Assembly: GCA_000272025.2 (NCBI GenBank)
Contig: AKCV02000006.1
Location: 107,110-171,109 of the forward strand
Direction of reading: 5' to 3'
Length of the DNA stretch: 64,000 bases
DNA from: Imbroritus primus
GTDB lineage: Bacteria; Pseudomonadota; Gammaproteobacteria; Burkholderiales; Burkholderiaceae
The position numbers and the translations under genes were made by a program. Below the pieces are notes generated by a model. The model had not been told where the DNA came from, did not search any database, and was given only the letters and a program-made list of their open reading frames with translations. Positions 48,554 through 58,854 of this stretch are shown in pieces. Every line of letters begins with the position of its first letter. Position 1 is the first letter of the stretch.

Positions 48554-48706
48554 CGTGGCTGCGCTGGCCGGATGCCGTTCGCACGGCCGAAGGCCAGCGT
48601 GGAAGGGGATGATGGCGTCTGCGTCAGACAGACACGATAGAGCGCCGAGGGCCCATCCCCGCGCACTGTACCTCGCCTGCCTGAACGGCGGTGACTGCAG
48701 CCCGTA

Positions 48707-49678
48707 TCAGCCCAGCCACACCGCCAGCGACAGCATCGCCAGCAGGACCATCCACAGCACCACTGCACGCCAGACCAGTCCCACGGCGGACTGCAGGGTG
48801 CGCGGCGTCGGCTCCTGGGTGAATTCCAGGGGCTGCACTTCGGGTGCCGGCTCGGCATCGAAGTCGGTACCGAAATCGTTGCTGAGCACCATTTGCACAT
48901 CCGGCTCGGCAGGCGGAATGCCAAGCCGCACGCCCAGCGCGCCACCGCCGCTCGCCAGCAGGATGCCATTCACGGCATCGTCCCAGCGCCGCACATGGTT
49001 GCGCCATGCGTAGATCGCATCCTCGAAATTACCGACGATGGCAAACCCGATGGATGTCAGGCGGGCCGGCACCCAATCGAGCACATAAAAGGCGCGCGCG
49101 GCGAATTCGCCGAGTACCGGGCTGTGCTCGGGCGCGGATACCGACCAGTGGCGCGCCAGGTATTCAGCCACGCGGTACAGCACCACCCCTGCCGGACCGA
49201 TTGGCAGCAGGAACCAGAAGAACACGCCGAACACATGGCGATGCACCGCGATGATGGCGTGCTCCAGCGTATGCCGGCACACTTCGCGCACCGGCATGTC
49301 CACCGTATCGAGGCCGGTCCACTCGCGCAGCAGGGCCCGGGCAGCGATCAGGTCATCGCGGTTCAGCGCGTCGTGGATATCGGTGAAATAGTGGCTGAAC
49401 TGGCGGAACCCGAGCGTGAGGTACAGCAGCAGCACGTTCCACAGGAAGCTCAGGGCAAAGCCGGCGGACGCCAGGATCGCGTCGATGATCCAGGCGCCGA
49501 GGACCAGCGGCAACACTACGGCGCACCACGCAAAGATCGCATCGTGCCGGCTGCCGGCATCGAAGGCGCGCACCGAACGCCGGGCCAGTCCGCGGACCAT
49601 CTCATGCACCGGGTTGTCGTGGCTCAGTGCACGGAACTGCTCGATCACCAGTGCAAACAGAACGGCGAAGAAGGTCAT
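48707..49678 (-). CDS. CobD/CbiB-like membrane protein
   Basis: 323 residues with about four or five helices. It begins MTFFAVLFALVIEQFRAL and contains LGFRQFSHYFTDIHDALNRDDL and the central GPAGVVLYRVAEYLARHW with VLDWVPARLTSIGFAIVGNFEDA, as in CobD/CbiB. No other cobalamin genes are nearby. Stand-alone forms in Burkholderiales may have another role, similar to AmpE-type proteins. A hydrophilic segment (270-300) precedes a last helix. Confidence 0.82.
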   Translation of the reverse strand: MTFFAVLFALVIEQFRALSHDNPVHEMVRGLARRSVRAFDAGSRHDAIFAWCAVVLPLVLGAWIIDAILASAGFALSFLWNVLLLYLTLGFRQFSHYFTDIHDALNRDDLIAARALLREWTGLDTVDMPVREVCRHTLEHAIIAVHRHVFGVFFWFLLPIGPAGVVLYRVAEYLARHWSVSAPEHSPVLGEFAARAFYVLDWVPARLTSIGFAIVGNFEDAIYAWRNHVRRWDDAVNGILLASGGGALGVRLGIPPAEPDVQMVLSNDFGTDFDAEPAPEVQPLEFTQEPTPRTLQSAVGLVWRAVVLWMVLLAMLSLAVWLG

Positions 49679-49764
49679 GTGAGGTCGCGGCGGGAAGGGA
49701 TCACGGATGTGGCAACAATAGCACAGCGCACCCCTGCTCCGGAACAGCAGGCGGGCTCTGGACG

Positions 49765-50445
49765 TCAGGCGGCCAGCAGATGGTAGAGATTGCGCAACAT
49801 GCCGGCCGTCGCGCCCCAGATGAAGTGTCGTCCGGAAGAGACACGCGGATATGGCATGGCGTAGAAACGGCGCTCCCCGCCTTCCCAGCGGTAGATGCGC
49901 TGCTCGTGGTGTTGTGGATCCATCAGAAAGGCCAGCGGGACCTCGAATATCTCCGCCACTTCGCTCGGATCGGGTGATAGCGTGAAGCCCTCGCTGACCA
50001 ATCCCACGACCGGGCGGACGTGATAGCCGGTGCCGGTAATGTAATCCGGCAGGCAGCCCAGGATGTCGATAAACCGGCGATCAAGGCCGATTTCCTCGTT
50101 GGTTTCGCGCAAGGCCGTGGCGATGGCGTTTTCGTCCACTGCCTCGCACCGCCCGCCGGGAAAACTGATTTGGCCGGCATGCTCGGTCAGGTGCGCCGTC
50201 CGCATGGTCAGCATCACGGACAAACCCGTCGTACGTGCGATGATCGGCACCAGTACGGCGGCATCACGCAAGCCGCGGCTGCGGTCGTAGATGCGGGATT
50301 CGTCCGTGAGCTCCGGCTCCCACCCTGGCGGCGAAAGCATGCGCTGACGGATAAAGGTGGCCGTCAATTGCTCCGCTGGAATCGCGGGCAATCCGGAGCG
50401 GTCGGCAACGATGGGCAGCAGTTCGGGATCAAAAACGGGACGCAT
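49765..50445 (-). CDS. CoA pyrophosphatase (Nudix hydrolase)
   Basis: 226 residues. The Nudix box is GGRCEAVDENAIATALRETNEEIGL. The upstream TEHAGQISFPGG and the flanking VLVPIIARTTGLSVMLTMRTAHL match the CoA-diphosphatase (NudL/PCD1) subgroup, which hydrolyses CoA and its oxidised derivatives. After the box, the LPDYITGTGYHVRPVVGLV region is also typical. Monocistronic on the minus strand, downstream of the rpsP operon. Confidence 0.9.
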   Translation of the reverse strand: MRPVFDPELLPIVADRSGLPAIPAEQLTATFIRQRMLSPPGWEPELTDESRIYDRSRGLRDAAVLVPIIARTTGLSVMLTMRTAHLTEHAGQISFPGGRCEAVDENAIATALRETNEEIGLDRRFIDILGCLPDYITGTGYHVRPVVGLVSEGFTLSPDPSEVAEIFEVPLAFLMDPQHHEQRIYRWEGGERRFYAMPYPRVSSGRHFIWGATAGMLRNLYHLLAA

Positions 50446-50505
50446 GCAGAGACTCGGAGACTGTCATTCCAGCCATGGAATACCTGCATGATACGTCCAT
50501 GGCAA

Positions 50506-50529
50506 AAAAGGCACCCGAAGGTGCCTTTT
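50506..50529 (-). terminator. Terminator of the rpsP-rimM-trmD-rplS operon
   Basis: AAGGCACC-TTCG-GGTGCCTTTTTT on the minus strand, 17 bp after the rplS stop. It is symmetric and could work on both strands. Confidence 0.92.
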
Positions 50530-50545
50530 TCCGTACGATCACAGC

Positions 50546-50929
50546 TTAAGCGGCGTTGCGCGGCGCCTTGATCGTCAGCTTTTCCTTGATACGCGCGGAC
50601 TTGCCCGAACGCTCGCGGAGGTAGTACAGCTTGGCACGGCGGACATCGCCACGACGCTTGACTTCGATGCCGGCGATTAGCGGCGAGTACAGCTGGAACG
50701 TACGCTCCACGCCTTCACCCGACGAAATCTTGCGCACGATGAACGAGGAGTTCAGGCCACGGTTGCGACGTGCAATCACCACGCCCTCGTAGGCCTGGAC
50801 GCGCTTGCGGGTACCTTCGACGACGTTCACGCTCACGATCACGGTGTCACCCGGAGCGAACTCGGGGATCGACTTGCTGGCCGTCAGGCGGGCGATTTCT
50901 TCTTTCTCAAGTGCTTCGATGATATTCAT
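50546..50929 (-). CDS. rplS: Ribosomal protein bL19
   Basis: 127 residues, starting [15 protein letters not shown]. Conserved blocks are [46 protein letters not shown] and [13 protein letters not shown]...[18 protein letters not shown]. It sits at the 30S-50S interface. ATG 50929 is spaced best from GGAG; ATG 50932 is adjacent. Last gene of the operon. Confidence 0.97.
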   Translation of the reverse strand: MNIIEALEKEEIARLTASKSIPEFAPGDTVIVSVNVVEGTRKRVQAYEGVVIARRNRGLNSSFIVRKISSGEGVERTFQLYSPLIAGIEVKRRGDVRRAKLYYLRERSGKSARIKEKLTIKAPRNAA

Positions 50930-51047
50930 CATTTTCTCCGTTGCCATCATGCCGACGTTGATACCATGGCGTGCCTCGCGGTGTCTCGCAATGCATGCCC
51001 GGCCCCGGCAGAGGATGGATATTCAAACCGCAGGCATCATACTATGC

Positions 51048-51809
51048 CTACGCGTCTTTTGCCGGCAGGGTCGACAGGTACTGCTCGTCGGCCTTGCTCA
51101 ACAAACCTTGCTGGCGCGCCGCCCCGATCAGGTCGGGACGCTTGCGCGCCGTATTGGCCAGCGCCTGCCGGCGCCGCCATTTTTCGATCTCGGCATGGTT
51201 GCCGCCGAGCAAGACCTCGGGCACGCGCATACCTTCGTATTCCTCGGGCCGCGTATAGTGCTCGCAATCGAGCAGCCCGTTCACGAAACTGTCCTGCACC
51301 GCTGACTGGGCATCGCCCAGCACGCCCGGCAACTGCCGCACCACCGCGTCGATCAGCGCCATCGCGGGAATCTCTCCGCCTGACAGCACGAAATCGCCGA
51401 GGCTGATTTCTTCGTCGACACGCCGGTCGATCAACCGCTGGTCGATGGCCTCATAACGGCCGCAGAGCAGCGTCAGTGCCGGCAGGCGCGTCAGTTCCAT
51501 CACTCGCTGGTGTGTCAGCGGCCGGCCTTGCGGCGACATCAGTACGACAGGCCCGGCGTTCGCGCCAGCCTCGGCCTGCGCGGCACCAGCGGCATCCAGC
51601 GCGGCTTCCAGCGGCTTGGCGAGCATCACCATGCCCGGCCCACCGCCGTAGGGACGATCATCGATCGTCCGGTAATTGTCGGTGGTGAAATCGCGTGGAT
51701 TCCAGGTCCGCAAGACATAGCGCGATTGCTTGGCCGCGCGGCTGGTAATACCCCAGTCCCGCAGGGCATTGAACATGTCCGGAAACAGCGTGACGACATC
51801 GAACTGCAT
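51048..51809 (-). CDS. trmD: tRNA (guanine-N1)-methyltransferase
   Basis: 253 residues. Starts [21 protein letters not shown]. The trefoil-knot SAM site is in [33 protein letters not shown], and [20 protein letters not shown] and [34 protein letters not shown] are family-specific. It methylates G37 of tRNAs and prevents frameshifting. ATG 51809 follows GAGGAGAG. Third gene of the operon. Confidence 0.97.
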   Translation of the reverse strand: MQFDVVTLFPDMFNALRDWGITSRAAKQSRYVLRTWNPRDFTTDNYRTIDDRPYGGGPGMVMLAKPLEAALDAAGAAQAEAGANAGPVVLMSPQGRPLTHQRVMELTRLPALTLLCGRYEAIDQRLIDRRVDEEISLGDFVLSGGEIPAMALIDAVVRQLPGVLGDAQSAVQDSFVNGLLDCEHYTRPEEYEGMRVPEVLLGGNHAEIEKWRRRQALANTARKRPDLIGAARQQGLLSKADEQYLSTLPAKDA

Positions 51810-51908
51810 CGCGCTCTCCTCTGCCCGACCCATGCATTGCCCGTGACTCACAGGATGACTCCGAAACGGCCCGGACGGCGTCCGCGGGTACCATCCCCCG
51901 AGCGTTGC

Positions 51909-52583
51909 TCAGTAATCGAGCCCCCAGTCCACCACGATCCGGCCAGCCTTTGCATCGACGCTGTGCACATACGTCTTCACAAACGGAATCAGCCGCTCTT
52001 CCTGCGCCCCCCCGGCAACGGCCGGGGACACCACCCGCAGGATCTGCTGCGCGCCATTGTCGAGCAGTCCCTCGACCACGCCCAGCGCTTCGTCCTGCAG
52101 ATTCACGACACTGGCGCCGATCAGGTCGACCCAGTAGAACTCGTCGTCGGCTGGCGCCGGAAAATCGGCACGGCGCACCGCTACGACATGTCCCTTGAAC
52201 TGCTCGGCCTGCGTACGGTCAGTCAGTTGTTCCAACTGCACCACGACGCTGCCGCTATGCTCCCGCGCCTGCAGGACCTTGGCACTCGCCAGCTGTCCCG
52301 GTTGCCCGGTTGCCGCGCGCGGCCTCAGCCACCACGTACGCGCCGCCAGCATCGCTGCGGCATCGCTGGAGTGCGGTTGCGCTTTCAGCCAGCCACGTAC
52401 ACCATGCGCGCCACTGATGTAGCCGACATCCACCAGATCATCCGGCGGCGGCTCGTGACGGAAGGCATCACCACCAGGAGGGACCGCCTTGACGGCCTGA
52501 CCCGGCGCGGTTGCAGTTGCGGACGTCCGGCGGGGACGAAACGCTCCCTGCAGCCCGGCAGGCTTGCGGGTGCTGCTACTCAA
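51909..52583 (-). CDS. rimM: 16S rRNA processing protein RimM
   Basis: 224 residues, with an N-terminal extension of about 48 residues rich in Ala, Pro and Arg before the RimM domain (LVDVGYISGAHGVRGWLKAQPHS). The PRC-barrel half has EFYWVDLIGASVVNLQDEALGVVEGLLDNG and ends with VVDWGLDY. It helps 30S head maturation through S19. Second gene of the operon; the long extension may mean an internal start is used. Confidence 0.93.
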   Translation of the reverse strand: MSSSTRKPAGLQGAFRPRRTSATATAPGQAVKAVPPGGDAFRHEPPPDDLVDVGYISGAHGVRGWLKAQPHSSDAAAMLAARTWWLRPRAATGQPGQLASAKVLQAREHSGSVVVQLEQLTDRTQAEQFKGHVVAVRRADFPAPADDEFYWVDLIGASVVNLQDEALGVVEGLLDNGAQQILRVVSPAVAGGAQEERLIPFVKTYVHSVDAKAGRIVVDWGLDY

Positions 52584-52615
52584 AGCGCGGTCTACCCGGA
52601 CGCTGCCGCTCAGGC

Positions 52616-52867
52616 TCAGGCTGCGGCCTTGGCGCCTTGCTTGACCAGGCGAGCAACAGTCGGCGACACTTGGGCGCCAACGCCTTGCCAGTAGGCCAGA
52701 CGGTCTTGAGCGATACGGAGAGCTTCGGCGCCTTCGCCAGCAGCCGGATTGTAGAAGCCGATACGCTCGATGAAACGGCCGTCGCGGCGATTGCGCGAGT
52801 CGGTTGCAACGATATTGAAGAACGGGCGCTTCTTAGCGCCGCCGCGTGCCAGACGGATCACGACCAT
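52616..52867 (-). CDS. rpsP: Ribosomal protein bS16
   Basis: 83 residues, [20 protein letters not shown] onward with [14 protein letters not shown] and the [20 protein letters not shown] block. It is the first gene of the rpsP-rimM-trmD-rplS operon. ATG at 52867 has AAGGAAA upstream; the longer frame is a shadow. Confidence 0.97.
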   Translation of the reverse strand: MVVIRLARGGAKKRPFFNIVATDSRNRRDGRFIERIGFYNPAAGEGAEALRIAQDRLAYWQGVGAQVSPTVARLVKQGAKAAA

Positions 52868-53126
52868 GGGTTTTTCCTTGAAAAGCGGGTGTTCGAACAC
52901 GAAAGCCGGAAATTATAACGTATTTTTCAGGCAAAACATAAACTTAGAGGCGCTATCGACGTGAAGCGAGAGAGCCTCCCGTCCGGATCTGTCCGGCGAT
53001 GAAGCTGGCAACCCAGATCGCATGCGTTCCGGTGGTCCGAGGCGATGCGCGCGGCCACCCTGTTCCTTGGGGCCTGAGTCGGCCCGCAGGCCGGCCAGGC
53101 TGCAACTTCTTTAGTGGAAACCCAAG

Positions 53127-54269
53127 ATGCGAGCCCTTCTGACCCCTTATGCCAGGATCCCCCGCTCATTTGCCAAGATCCGCCCCATCCAGGCCGTGGC
53201 GGCCGCATTATGTATTGCGTTCATCACATCGTCGCATCCGGCCCGCGCCGCGCTGCCACTTGATCGCATCAAGCTGCCCAAGGGCTTCCAGATCGAAGTC
53301 TACAGTGACAAGGTACCCGGCGCGCGGGCCATGACCCTCTCGCCCTCCGGCACCCTGTTCGTTGGCTCGCGCGCCGAGGGCAAGGTCTATGCACTGCGGC
53401 CGGGCGAACCGGTGCGGGTCGTGGCCAGCGGCCTCAACATGCCTGCCGGCGTGGCTTTTCGCGATGGTGCGTTGTACGCTTCGTCAGTCTCGCGCATTGT
53501 CCGTCTCGACGATATCGAACGGCGCCTGGACAATCCGCCAGCCCCAGTGGTGGTGACCGACCGTTTCCCGACGGAAACCCACCACGGCTGGAAATTCATC
53601 GCCTTCGGGCCCGACGGCTACCTGTACGTGCCGGTCGGCGCGCCCTGCAATGTGTGCGAGCGCGACGAGAACCGCTACGCCACCATCATGAAGATGAAAG
53701 CCGATGGCAGCGATCTCCAGGTCGTGGCGCGCGGCGTGCGCAATACCGTCGGCTTCGACTGGCATCCGGTCACGCGCGAACTGTGGTTCACCGACAACGG
53801 TCGGGACATGATGGGCGACGATCTTCCCGATTGCGAGCTGAATCGCCTGACCCAGCCGGGCCAACATTTCGGCTTTCCGTACTGCCATGCCGGTGTGCCT
53901 GATCCACAGTTCAACAAGGGCCGAGCCTGCAGCGCATTCGTCGCTCCCATCGCCAAGCTGGGCCCACACGTGGCGCCACTTGGCATGCGTTTCTACACGG
54001 GCAAGCAGTTTCCAGCGGACTACCGCAACAATATCCTGATTGCCGAGCATGGCAGCTGGAACCGTAGCAAGCGCATTGGCTACCGCGTCAAGCGCGTGAT
54101 CGTCGACGACACTGGCAAACTCGTGCGTCAGGAAATCTTTGCCGAGGGCTGGCTGCAGGGTGAAACACCCTGGGGCCGCCCGGCTGATGTCCTGGTGATG
54201 CCGGATGGCGCGTTGCTCGTCAGCGACGATATGGCGGGTGTCATTTACCGGATCAGCTACCGTCCGTAA
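53127..54269 (+). CDS. PQQ-type sugar (sorbosone) dehydrogenase family protein, periplasmic
   Basis: 380 residues with a signal peptide ending ARA near residue 41. A six-bladed beta-propeller follows with LPKGFQIEVYSDKVPGARAM, ETHHGWKFIAFGPDGYLYVPVGAPCNVCERD, ARGVRNTVGFDWHPVTRELWFTDNGRDMMGDDLPDCELNRL and the final ILIAEHGSWNR and GRPADVLVMPDGALLVSDD. This matches the soluble aldose or L-sorbosone dehydrogenase family, which uses PQQ in the periplasm. True substrate unknown. Single gene, no PQQ biosynthesis genes nearby. Confidence 0.88.
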   Translation: MRALLTPYARIPRSFAKIRPIQAVAAALCIAFITSSHPARAALPLDRIKLPKGFQIEVYSDKVPGARAMTLSPSGTLFVGSRAEGKVYALRPGEPVRVVASGLNMPAGVAFRDGALYASSVSRIVRLDDIERRLDNPPAPVVVTDRFPTETHHGWKFIAFGPDGYLYVPVGAPCNVCERDENRYATIMKMKADGSDLQVVARGVRNTVGFDWHPVTRELWFTDNGRDMMGDDLPDCELNRLTQPGQHFGFPYCHAGVPDPQFNKGRACSAFVAPIAKLGPHVAPLGMRFYTGKQFPADYRNNILIAEHGSWNRSKRIGYRVKRVIVDDTGKLVRQEIFAEGWLQGETPWGRPADVLVMPDGALLVSDDMAGVIYRISYRP

Positions 54270-54469
54270 AACCGCCTCCCGATCGAACGCCGCCCGCTGC
54301 ACAATAAGACCTGACGAGACTCCACGCGGCATCGTGGACAGGGGCCGCAGCGGACAGCAGGAAAACCGTGCAGGCCCTTGCCCACACACGCTCAACGGGC
54401 GAAACATCCAGTTACATTGGTAACCCTTTGCCGCTACACCAGGCCCGCTGAGCGACGTAGCATGGAGCC

Positions 54470-54886
54470 ATGAGACGTGCGCCTTCAGCCCTCCTGACAC
54501 TGCCTTTCGCGCCGGCCGCCTCCCGCCGGCGCGCGGTCCGGCGCGCACGTTTCGAAGCGGGGCTCTCAGCTGTTTTCCTGGTCGTGACAAGCCTGTTGCT
54601 GGTCACCCCCGCACAAGCCAATCCCTTCGATGCCATTCCCTGGACCGTCACGCGCACTCGCCACAACCAGCAGGACCAGGATCGCGTACGTGAGCAGATC
54701 GAGCGGATGGAAGCACGGGCGCGAGCCGATGAACGGCTCAGCGGAGCACGCCGGGGCGGGTTCGATGACCGGCGTGACGATCGCCGCGAAGAACGTCGCG
54801 GCAATGATGTGGGCAATAATTTCCGCAACGATTCCGGTGATCCGCGTGGCTACGACCAGCCGCGCGGCCGTGGCCGCGACCGTTGA
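54470..54886 (+). CDS. Secreted Arg/Asp-rich low-complexity protein, unknown function
   Basis: 138 residues. A long basic N-terminal region precedes the hydrophobic signal core LSAVFLVVTSLLLVTPAQA, cleaved near 51. The mature part is charged, with an Arg/Glu/Asp helix (QDQDRVREQIERMEARARADERL) and a disordered tail dense in Arg, Asp and Gly. No domain was recognised. It lies between the sugar dehydrogenase and a TM2 protein. Confidence 0.55.
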   Translation: MRRAPSALLTLPFAPAASRRRAVRRARFEAGLSAVFLVVTSLLLVTPAQANPFDAIPWTVTRTRHNQQDQDRVREQIERMEARARADERLSGARRGGFDDRRDDRREERRGNDVGNNFRNDSGDPRGYDQPRGRGRDR

Positions 54887-55056
54887 GTTAAGCGAACCGG
54901 CGGCTGCGTCCGCTGTCCTAATCAGGTAGCGTAAAATAGGCAGGTGCGCCGCCCTGAGCGGCACGCCTGCTTGATCGCTGATCGCTGCGCTACACTGTTC
55001 GAGCGCATTCGCCGGTGCATCCGGCTGCGGCCTGTCCGCGTCTCCCCCTCTATCGC

Positions 55057-55533
55057 ATGACCACGCTGACCTCCTCCCTTACCGCTTCCCGCCCCCGCAA
55101 GAAATCCAAGCTCCTGACCGTTTTCCTGGCCTTCGTCGCAGGCGCGCTCGGCGCCCATCGCTTCTACCTGAAGGGCCTCCTGGATATAGGCGCCTGGCTT
55201 CATCTTCTCAGCACCGTGCTGGGGATCATGGGTGCGACCGTGCTGTACGCCACCGACTTCAACTCGGCTTTCGGCTGGATTACTGCGCTGGCCGGCGCCA
55301 CCTCGCTGGTGAGCGGTTTTCTCGCGGCACTCGTGTTCGGCCTGCGCCCCGACGAGAAATGGGATGCCCAGTACAACCCGGATGGCGAACCCACGCGCTC
55401 CGGCTGGCCGGTCGTCATTCTGTTGATCCTGTCGCTGATGATCGGCACCGGGATCCTCATGGCCGTGCTGGCCTTCAGCTTCCAGTCCTTTTTCGAATCG
55501 CAGGTCGAAGCGGCTCGCGCGCTGTCGCAGTAA
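55057..55533 (+). CDS. TM2-domain membrane protein
   Basis: 158 residues. KLLTVFLAFVAGALGAHRFYLKG is the TM2/NINE motif (FxxxxGxxGxHRFYxG). Four hydrophobic helices are predicted, two in the TM2 module and two in the C-terminal half around PVVILLILSLMIGTGILMAVL. Function of the family is unclear. ATG 55057 is preferred to an earlier frame start at 55015. Confidence 0.8.
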   Translation: MTTLTSSLTASRPRKKSKLLTVFLAFVAGALGAHRFYLKGLLDIGAWLHLLSTVLGIMGATVLYATDFNSAFGWITALAGATSLVSGFLAALVFGLRPDEKWDAQYNPDGEPTRSGWPVVILLILSLMIGTGILMAVLAFSFQSFFESQVEAARALSQ

Positions 55534-55565
55534 TGCGGATCAGTCATGCGGCTCAATAACGCCGA

Positions 55566-56678
55566 TCAGAACAGGCTGCCCTGCGGGTCAGGCGGGACTG
55601 TCGGCCGCGGTGGCCGGAACTGGCTGGTATCGAGCTCGAAGCGGTTGTAGCGATACCCCAGCCGGTCGGCGGTCTTGGTAAAGCGTTGCCGCAGCAGATC
55701 CGCCCAGATGCCCGTACCCCGCATGCGCGCCCCGAACGCGGCGTCATAATCCTTCCCCCCGTGCATCTCCTGCACGCGATGCAGGATCCGGGCAGCACGC
55801 TCCGGATAATGCGTCTGCAGCCATTCGCGAAACAACGGTGCAACCTCCCACGGCAAGCGCAGCACGATGTAGTTGGCAAACACCGCCCCCGCCTCGCGCG
55901 CGGCCTCGAGAATGCGTTCGAGATGATCATCGGTCAGGAACGGGATTACCGGCGCAATACTGATGCCGACGGGAATACCAGCGTCGGTGAGCGTCCGGAT
56001 CGTGCGCAGGCGCCGTGCCGGCGCTGCGGCGCGCGGCTCCAGCAGGCGGGCCAGCGGCGCATCGAGCGTCGTGATAGTCACGGCCGCGACAGCAAGATGC
56101 TTCGCCGCCATCGGCGCAAGCAGGTCGATATCGCGTTCGATCAGGGCGGACTTGGTGATGAGCGCTACCGGATGGTCGCAATCGTGCAGCACCTGCAGGA
56201 TCTCGCGCGTCACGCCATGGCGACGCTCGATCGGCTGATAGGCATCCGTATTGACGCCGAGGGCAATGGTCTCGCAGCGGTAGCCCGGCTTCGCCAGCGT
56301 CTCGCGCAAGCGCTCGGCTGCGTTGACCTTGGCGAACAACTGCGTTTCGAAGTCGAGTCCGGGCGATAGATCGAGATAGCTGTGCGTCGGCCGCGCGAAA
56401 CAGTACACGCAACCATGCTCGCACCCGCGATACGGATTGAGCGATACGTTGAAGGGAATATCCGGCGATGCATTGCGTGTCAGGATGCTGCGCGCCTGCT
56501 CGAGCGTGACATGGGTGGCCAGCGGCGGCGGCGATGCGCCTGCATCGGCTTCTGCCGCCCAGCCATCATCGAAGGTTTCCCGGTCGCGTTTCTCGTAACG
56601 GCCCTGCAGATTAGTGACGGCGCCGCGCCCTTTGCGGGGCATGCCAGGCGGCTTGCCGGAGGAATGTTCCGCGCTCAT
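55566..56678 (-). CDS. PA0069-type radical SAM protein (SplB-like)
   Basis: 370 residues from ATG 56678 (56705 also possible). The radical SAM Cys cluster is CEHGCVYCFARPTHSYLDLSPGLDFE, preceded by PFNVSLNPYRG. Further SPL-like features are VNTDAYQPIERRHGVTREIL and DDHLERILEAAREAGAVFANYIVLRLPWEV. It resembles spore photoproduct lyase-type enzymes found in non-sporulating bacteria, often called PA0069 family. Substrate unknown. Confidence 0.9.
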   Translation of the reverse strand: MSAEHSSGKPPGMPRKGRGAVTNLQGRYEKRDRETFDDGWAAEADAGASPPPLATHVTLEQARSILTRNASPDIPFNVSLNPYRGCEHGCVYCFARPTHSYLDLSPGLDFETQLFAKVNAAERLRETLAKPGYRCETIALGVNTDAYQPIERRHGVTREILQVLHDCDHPVALITKSALIERDIDLLAPMAAKHLAVAAVTITTLDAPLARLLEPRAAAPARRLRTIRTLTDAGIPVGISIAPVIPFLTDDHLERILEAAREAGAVFANYIVLRLPWEVAPLFREWLQTHYPERAARILHRVQEMHGGKDYDAAFGARMRGTGIWADLLRQRFTKTADRLGYRYNRFELDTSQFRPPRPTVPPDPQGSLF

Positions 56679-56761
56679 GCCCCCATCATACGGAATTTCC
56701 GGCACGTCCGAAGATGTCTTCGCCGAGCACGCTCATGCGCCGCCACGAAGCACGCCAGTGC

Positions 56762-57259
56762 CTAGGCCTGTCGCTCGTCCACCGCAATTGCCAATGTTTC
56801 CTTGACCTCTTCCATCACCACATAGCTCTTCGACTGCACTGCACCTGGCAACTGCAGCAGGATGTCGCCCAGCAGGCGACGGTACTCGCCGATCTCGCGG
56901 ATCCGGGCCTTCAGCAGATAGTCGAAATCGCCAGACACCAGGTGGCACTCCAGCACCTCCGGAATCCGCAGCACTTCACGACGGAACTGCTCGAACATAT
57001 TGCCGGCCTTGCTGCCAAGACTGATCTCCACGAACACCAGCAGCCCCGCCCCCAGCAACGCCGGATTCAGGCGTGCGTGATAGCCCAGAATGAACTTGTC
57101 GCGCTCCAGCCGACGCACACGCTCGATGCACGGCGTAATGGTCAGGCCGACGGCCTCCGCGAGGTCTTTCATCGACATGCGGCCATCGGCCTGCAACAAC
57201 GCCAGGATCTTGCGGTCCAACTTGTCGAGTTCGCGCTGTGGGTTTCGGCTCGTTCTCAT
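56762..57259 (-). CDS. Lrp/AsnC family regulator, probable controller of dadA
   Basis: 165 residues. The helix-turn-helix is in [38 protein letters not shown], and the RAM ligand domain includes [23 protein letters not shown] and [17 protein letters not shown]. It is divergent from dadA with an AT-rich promoter holding an inverted repeat, as for DadR/BkdR-type Lrp regulators that sense amino acids. Likely controls dadA and itself. Confidence 0.92.
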   Translation of the reverse strand: MRTSRNPQRELDKLDRKILALLQADGRMSMKDLAEAVGLTITPCIERVRRLERDKFILGYHARLNPALLGAGLLVFVEISLGSKAGNMFEQFRREVLRIPEVLECHLVSGDFDYLLKARIREIGEYRRLLGDILLQLPGAVQSKSYVVMEEVKETLAIAVDERQA

Positions 57260-57286
57260 CGTTTTTTTATTTTTTGGAGAAAAATA

Positions 57287-57301
57287 CAGTAACTATTACT
57301 G
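57287..57301. promoter_or_regulatory. Inverted repeat in the divergent lrp-dadA promoter
   Basis: CAGTAA-CTA-TTACTG, 6-bp arms with a 3-nt spacer inside a very AT-rich 103-bp intergenic region. This fits an Lrp-type operator. Confidence 0.5.
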
Positions 57302-57362
57302 CATCTATTTAAATACGATAGCAGGTATTACTAGATCAAGCGAATCTGAAACGGAGTTGGCA

Positions 57363-58649
57363 ATGCGCATTCTTGTCCTGGGTGGGGGTGTGATCGGTGT
57401 GTCGAGCGCGTGGTATCTCGCGCAGGCCGGCCATGAGGTCACGGTCGCCGAACAGGCCGACGCGGTCGCCCTGGGCACCAGCTTTGCCAATGCCGGCCAG
57501 ATCTCGCCCGGCTACTCCTCGCCATGGGCCGCGCCGGGTGTGCCGCTCAAGGCCATCAAGTGGATGTTCCAGAAGCACGCACCCCTGACCGTGCGCCCCG
57601 ACGGCACGCTGTTCCAGCTACAGTGGATGTGGCAGATGCTGCGCGAATGCACCACCGCACGCTACGCTGTCAACAAGGAACGCATGGTGCGCCTGGCCGA
57701 GTACAGCCGCGACTGCCTGCGGACGCTGCGCGCGGAAACCGGCATCGCCTACGAAGGCCGCCAGCAGGGCACGCTGCAGATCTTCCGCACCGAGCAGCAG
57801 CTCGCCGCGGCCGCCAAGGACATCGCCGTGCTCGACGATGCCGGCGTGCCTTATGAACTGCTCACGCGCGAAGCCCTGCAGCAGGCCGAACCGGCGCTGG
57901 CGCATGTCGATCACAAGCTTGCCGGCGGCTTGCGCCTGCCCAATGATGAAACCGGCGATTGCCAGCTGTTCACGTCGCGGCTCGCCGCATTGGCCACGCA
58001 GGCTGGCGCCCGCTTCCGCTTCAACACCCATATCGGTGGCCTGCTGGTGGAAAACGGTGCGGTACGCGGCGCGATTCTCGATGGTGTACCGCATCGCGCC
58101 GACCTCGTGGTGGTTGCACTCGGCAGCTACTCGACGCCGCTGCTGCGCGGCCTCGTGAAGATTCCGGTCTACCCGCTCAAAGGTTTCTCCATTACGGTAC
58201 CGATCATGGACGCGGCACGCGGACCGGTTTCGACGGTGCTCGACGAAACCTACAAGGTCGCCCTCACCCGCTTCGACAAGCGTATCCGCGTCGGCGGCAT
58301 GGCGCAGATCGTCGGCTACGACATGCGTCTGGATCCGGCCAAGCGTGCGACGCTGGAGATGGTGCTGAACGACCTGTTCCCAGGCGCCGGCAATCTGGCC
58401 GAAACCACGTTCTGGACCGGCCTGCGGCCCATGACGCCGGACGGTACGCCAATCGTCGGGCCAACCCATGTGCCCGGCCTGTGGCTCAATACGGGCCATG
58501 GCACACTCGGCTGGACCATGGCTTGCGGCTCCGGCAAGCTACTGGCCGACCTGGTTTCGGGCATCACGCCAGCCATCCGCGCCGACGACCTTTCGCTCGC
58601 CCGCTATCAGCCGCAAGCGGATGGCGCGTTGCGGCCGGCATACGCCTGA
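57363..58649 (+). CDS. dadA: D-amino acid dehydrogenase small subunit
   Basis: 428 residues. FAD-binding [30 protein letters not shown] is followed by [30 protein letters not shown], the DadA signature. The C-terminal FAD motif is [15 protein letters not shown] and [23 protein letters not shown]. It oxidises D-amino acids, especially D-alanine, to keto acids and feeds electrons to the respiratory chain at the inner membrane. ATG 57363 is used. No alanine racemase (dadX) is adjacent. Confidence 0.95.
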   Translation: MRILVLGGGVIGVSSAWYLAQAGHEVTVAEQADAVALGTSFANAGQISPGYSSPWAAPGVPLKAIKWMFQKHAPLTVRPDGTLFQLQWMWQMLRECTTARYAVNKERMVRLAEYSRDCLRTLRAETGIAYEGRQQGTLQIFRTEQQLAAAAKDIAVLDDAGVPYELLTREALQQAEPALAHVDHKLAGGLRLPNDETGDCQLFTSRLAALATQAGARFRFNTHIGGLLVENGAVRGAILDGVPHRADLVVVALGSYSTPLLRGLVKIPVYPLKGFSITVPIMDAARGPVSTVLDETYKVALTRFDKRIRVGGMAQIVGYDMRLDPAKRATLEMVLNDLFPGAGNLAETTFWTGLRPMTPDGTPIVGPTHVPGLWLNTGHGTLGWTMACGSGKLLADLVSGITPAIRADDLSLARYQPQADGALRPAYA

Positions 58650-58854
58650 ACCGCCACGCGCGCTGACAAGCGAGCCCGCGTGTCTGGCTGCGCGGCCTCG
58701 CCTGTCCTTCCACAAACGCAGTCGCCCGCTGCCCGCAGCCCTTCCGACCGGCAACCCGATCACGCAGCACCCGGTATACTGGCGCAGCCGGCCCACCTGA
58801 CTCTCCGGGTGCCGTACCCCGCCGGCCAAAATAACAATATCGGGAAGACACACC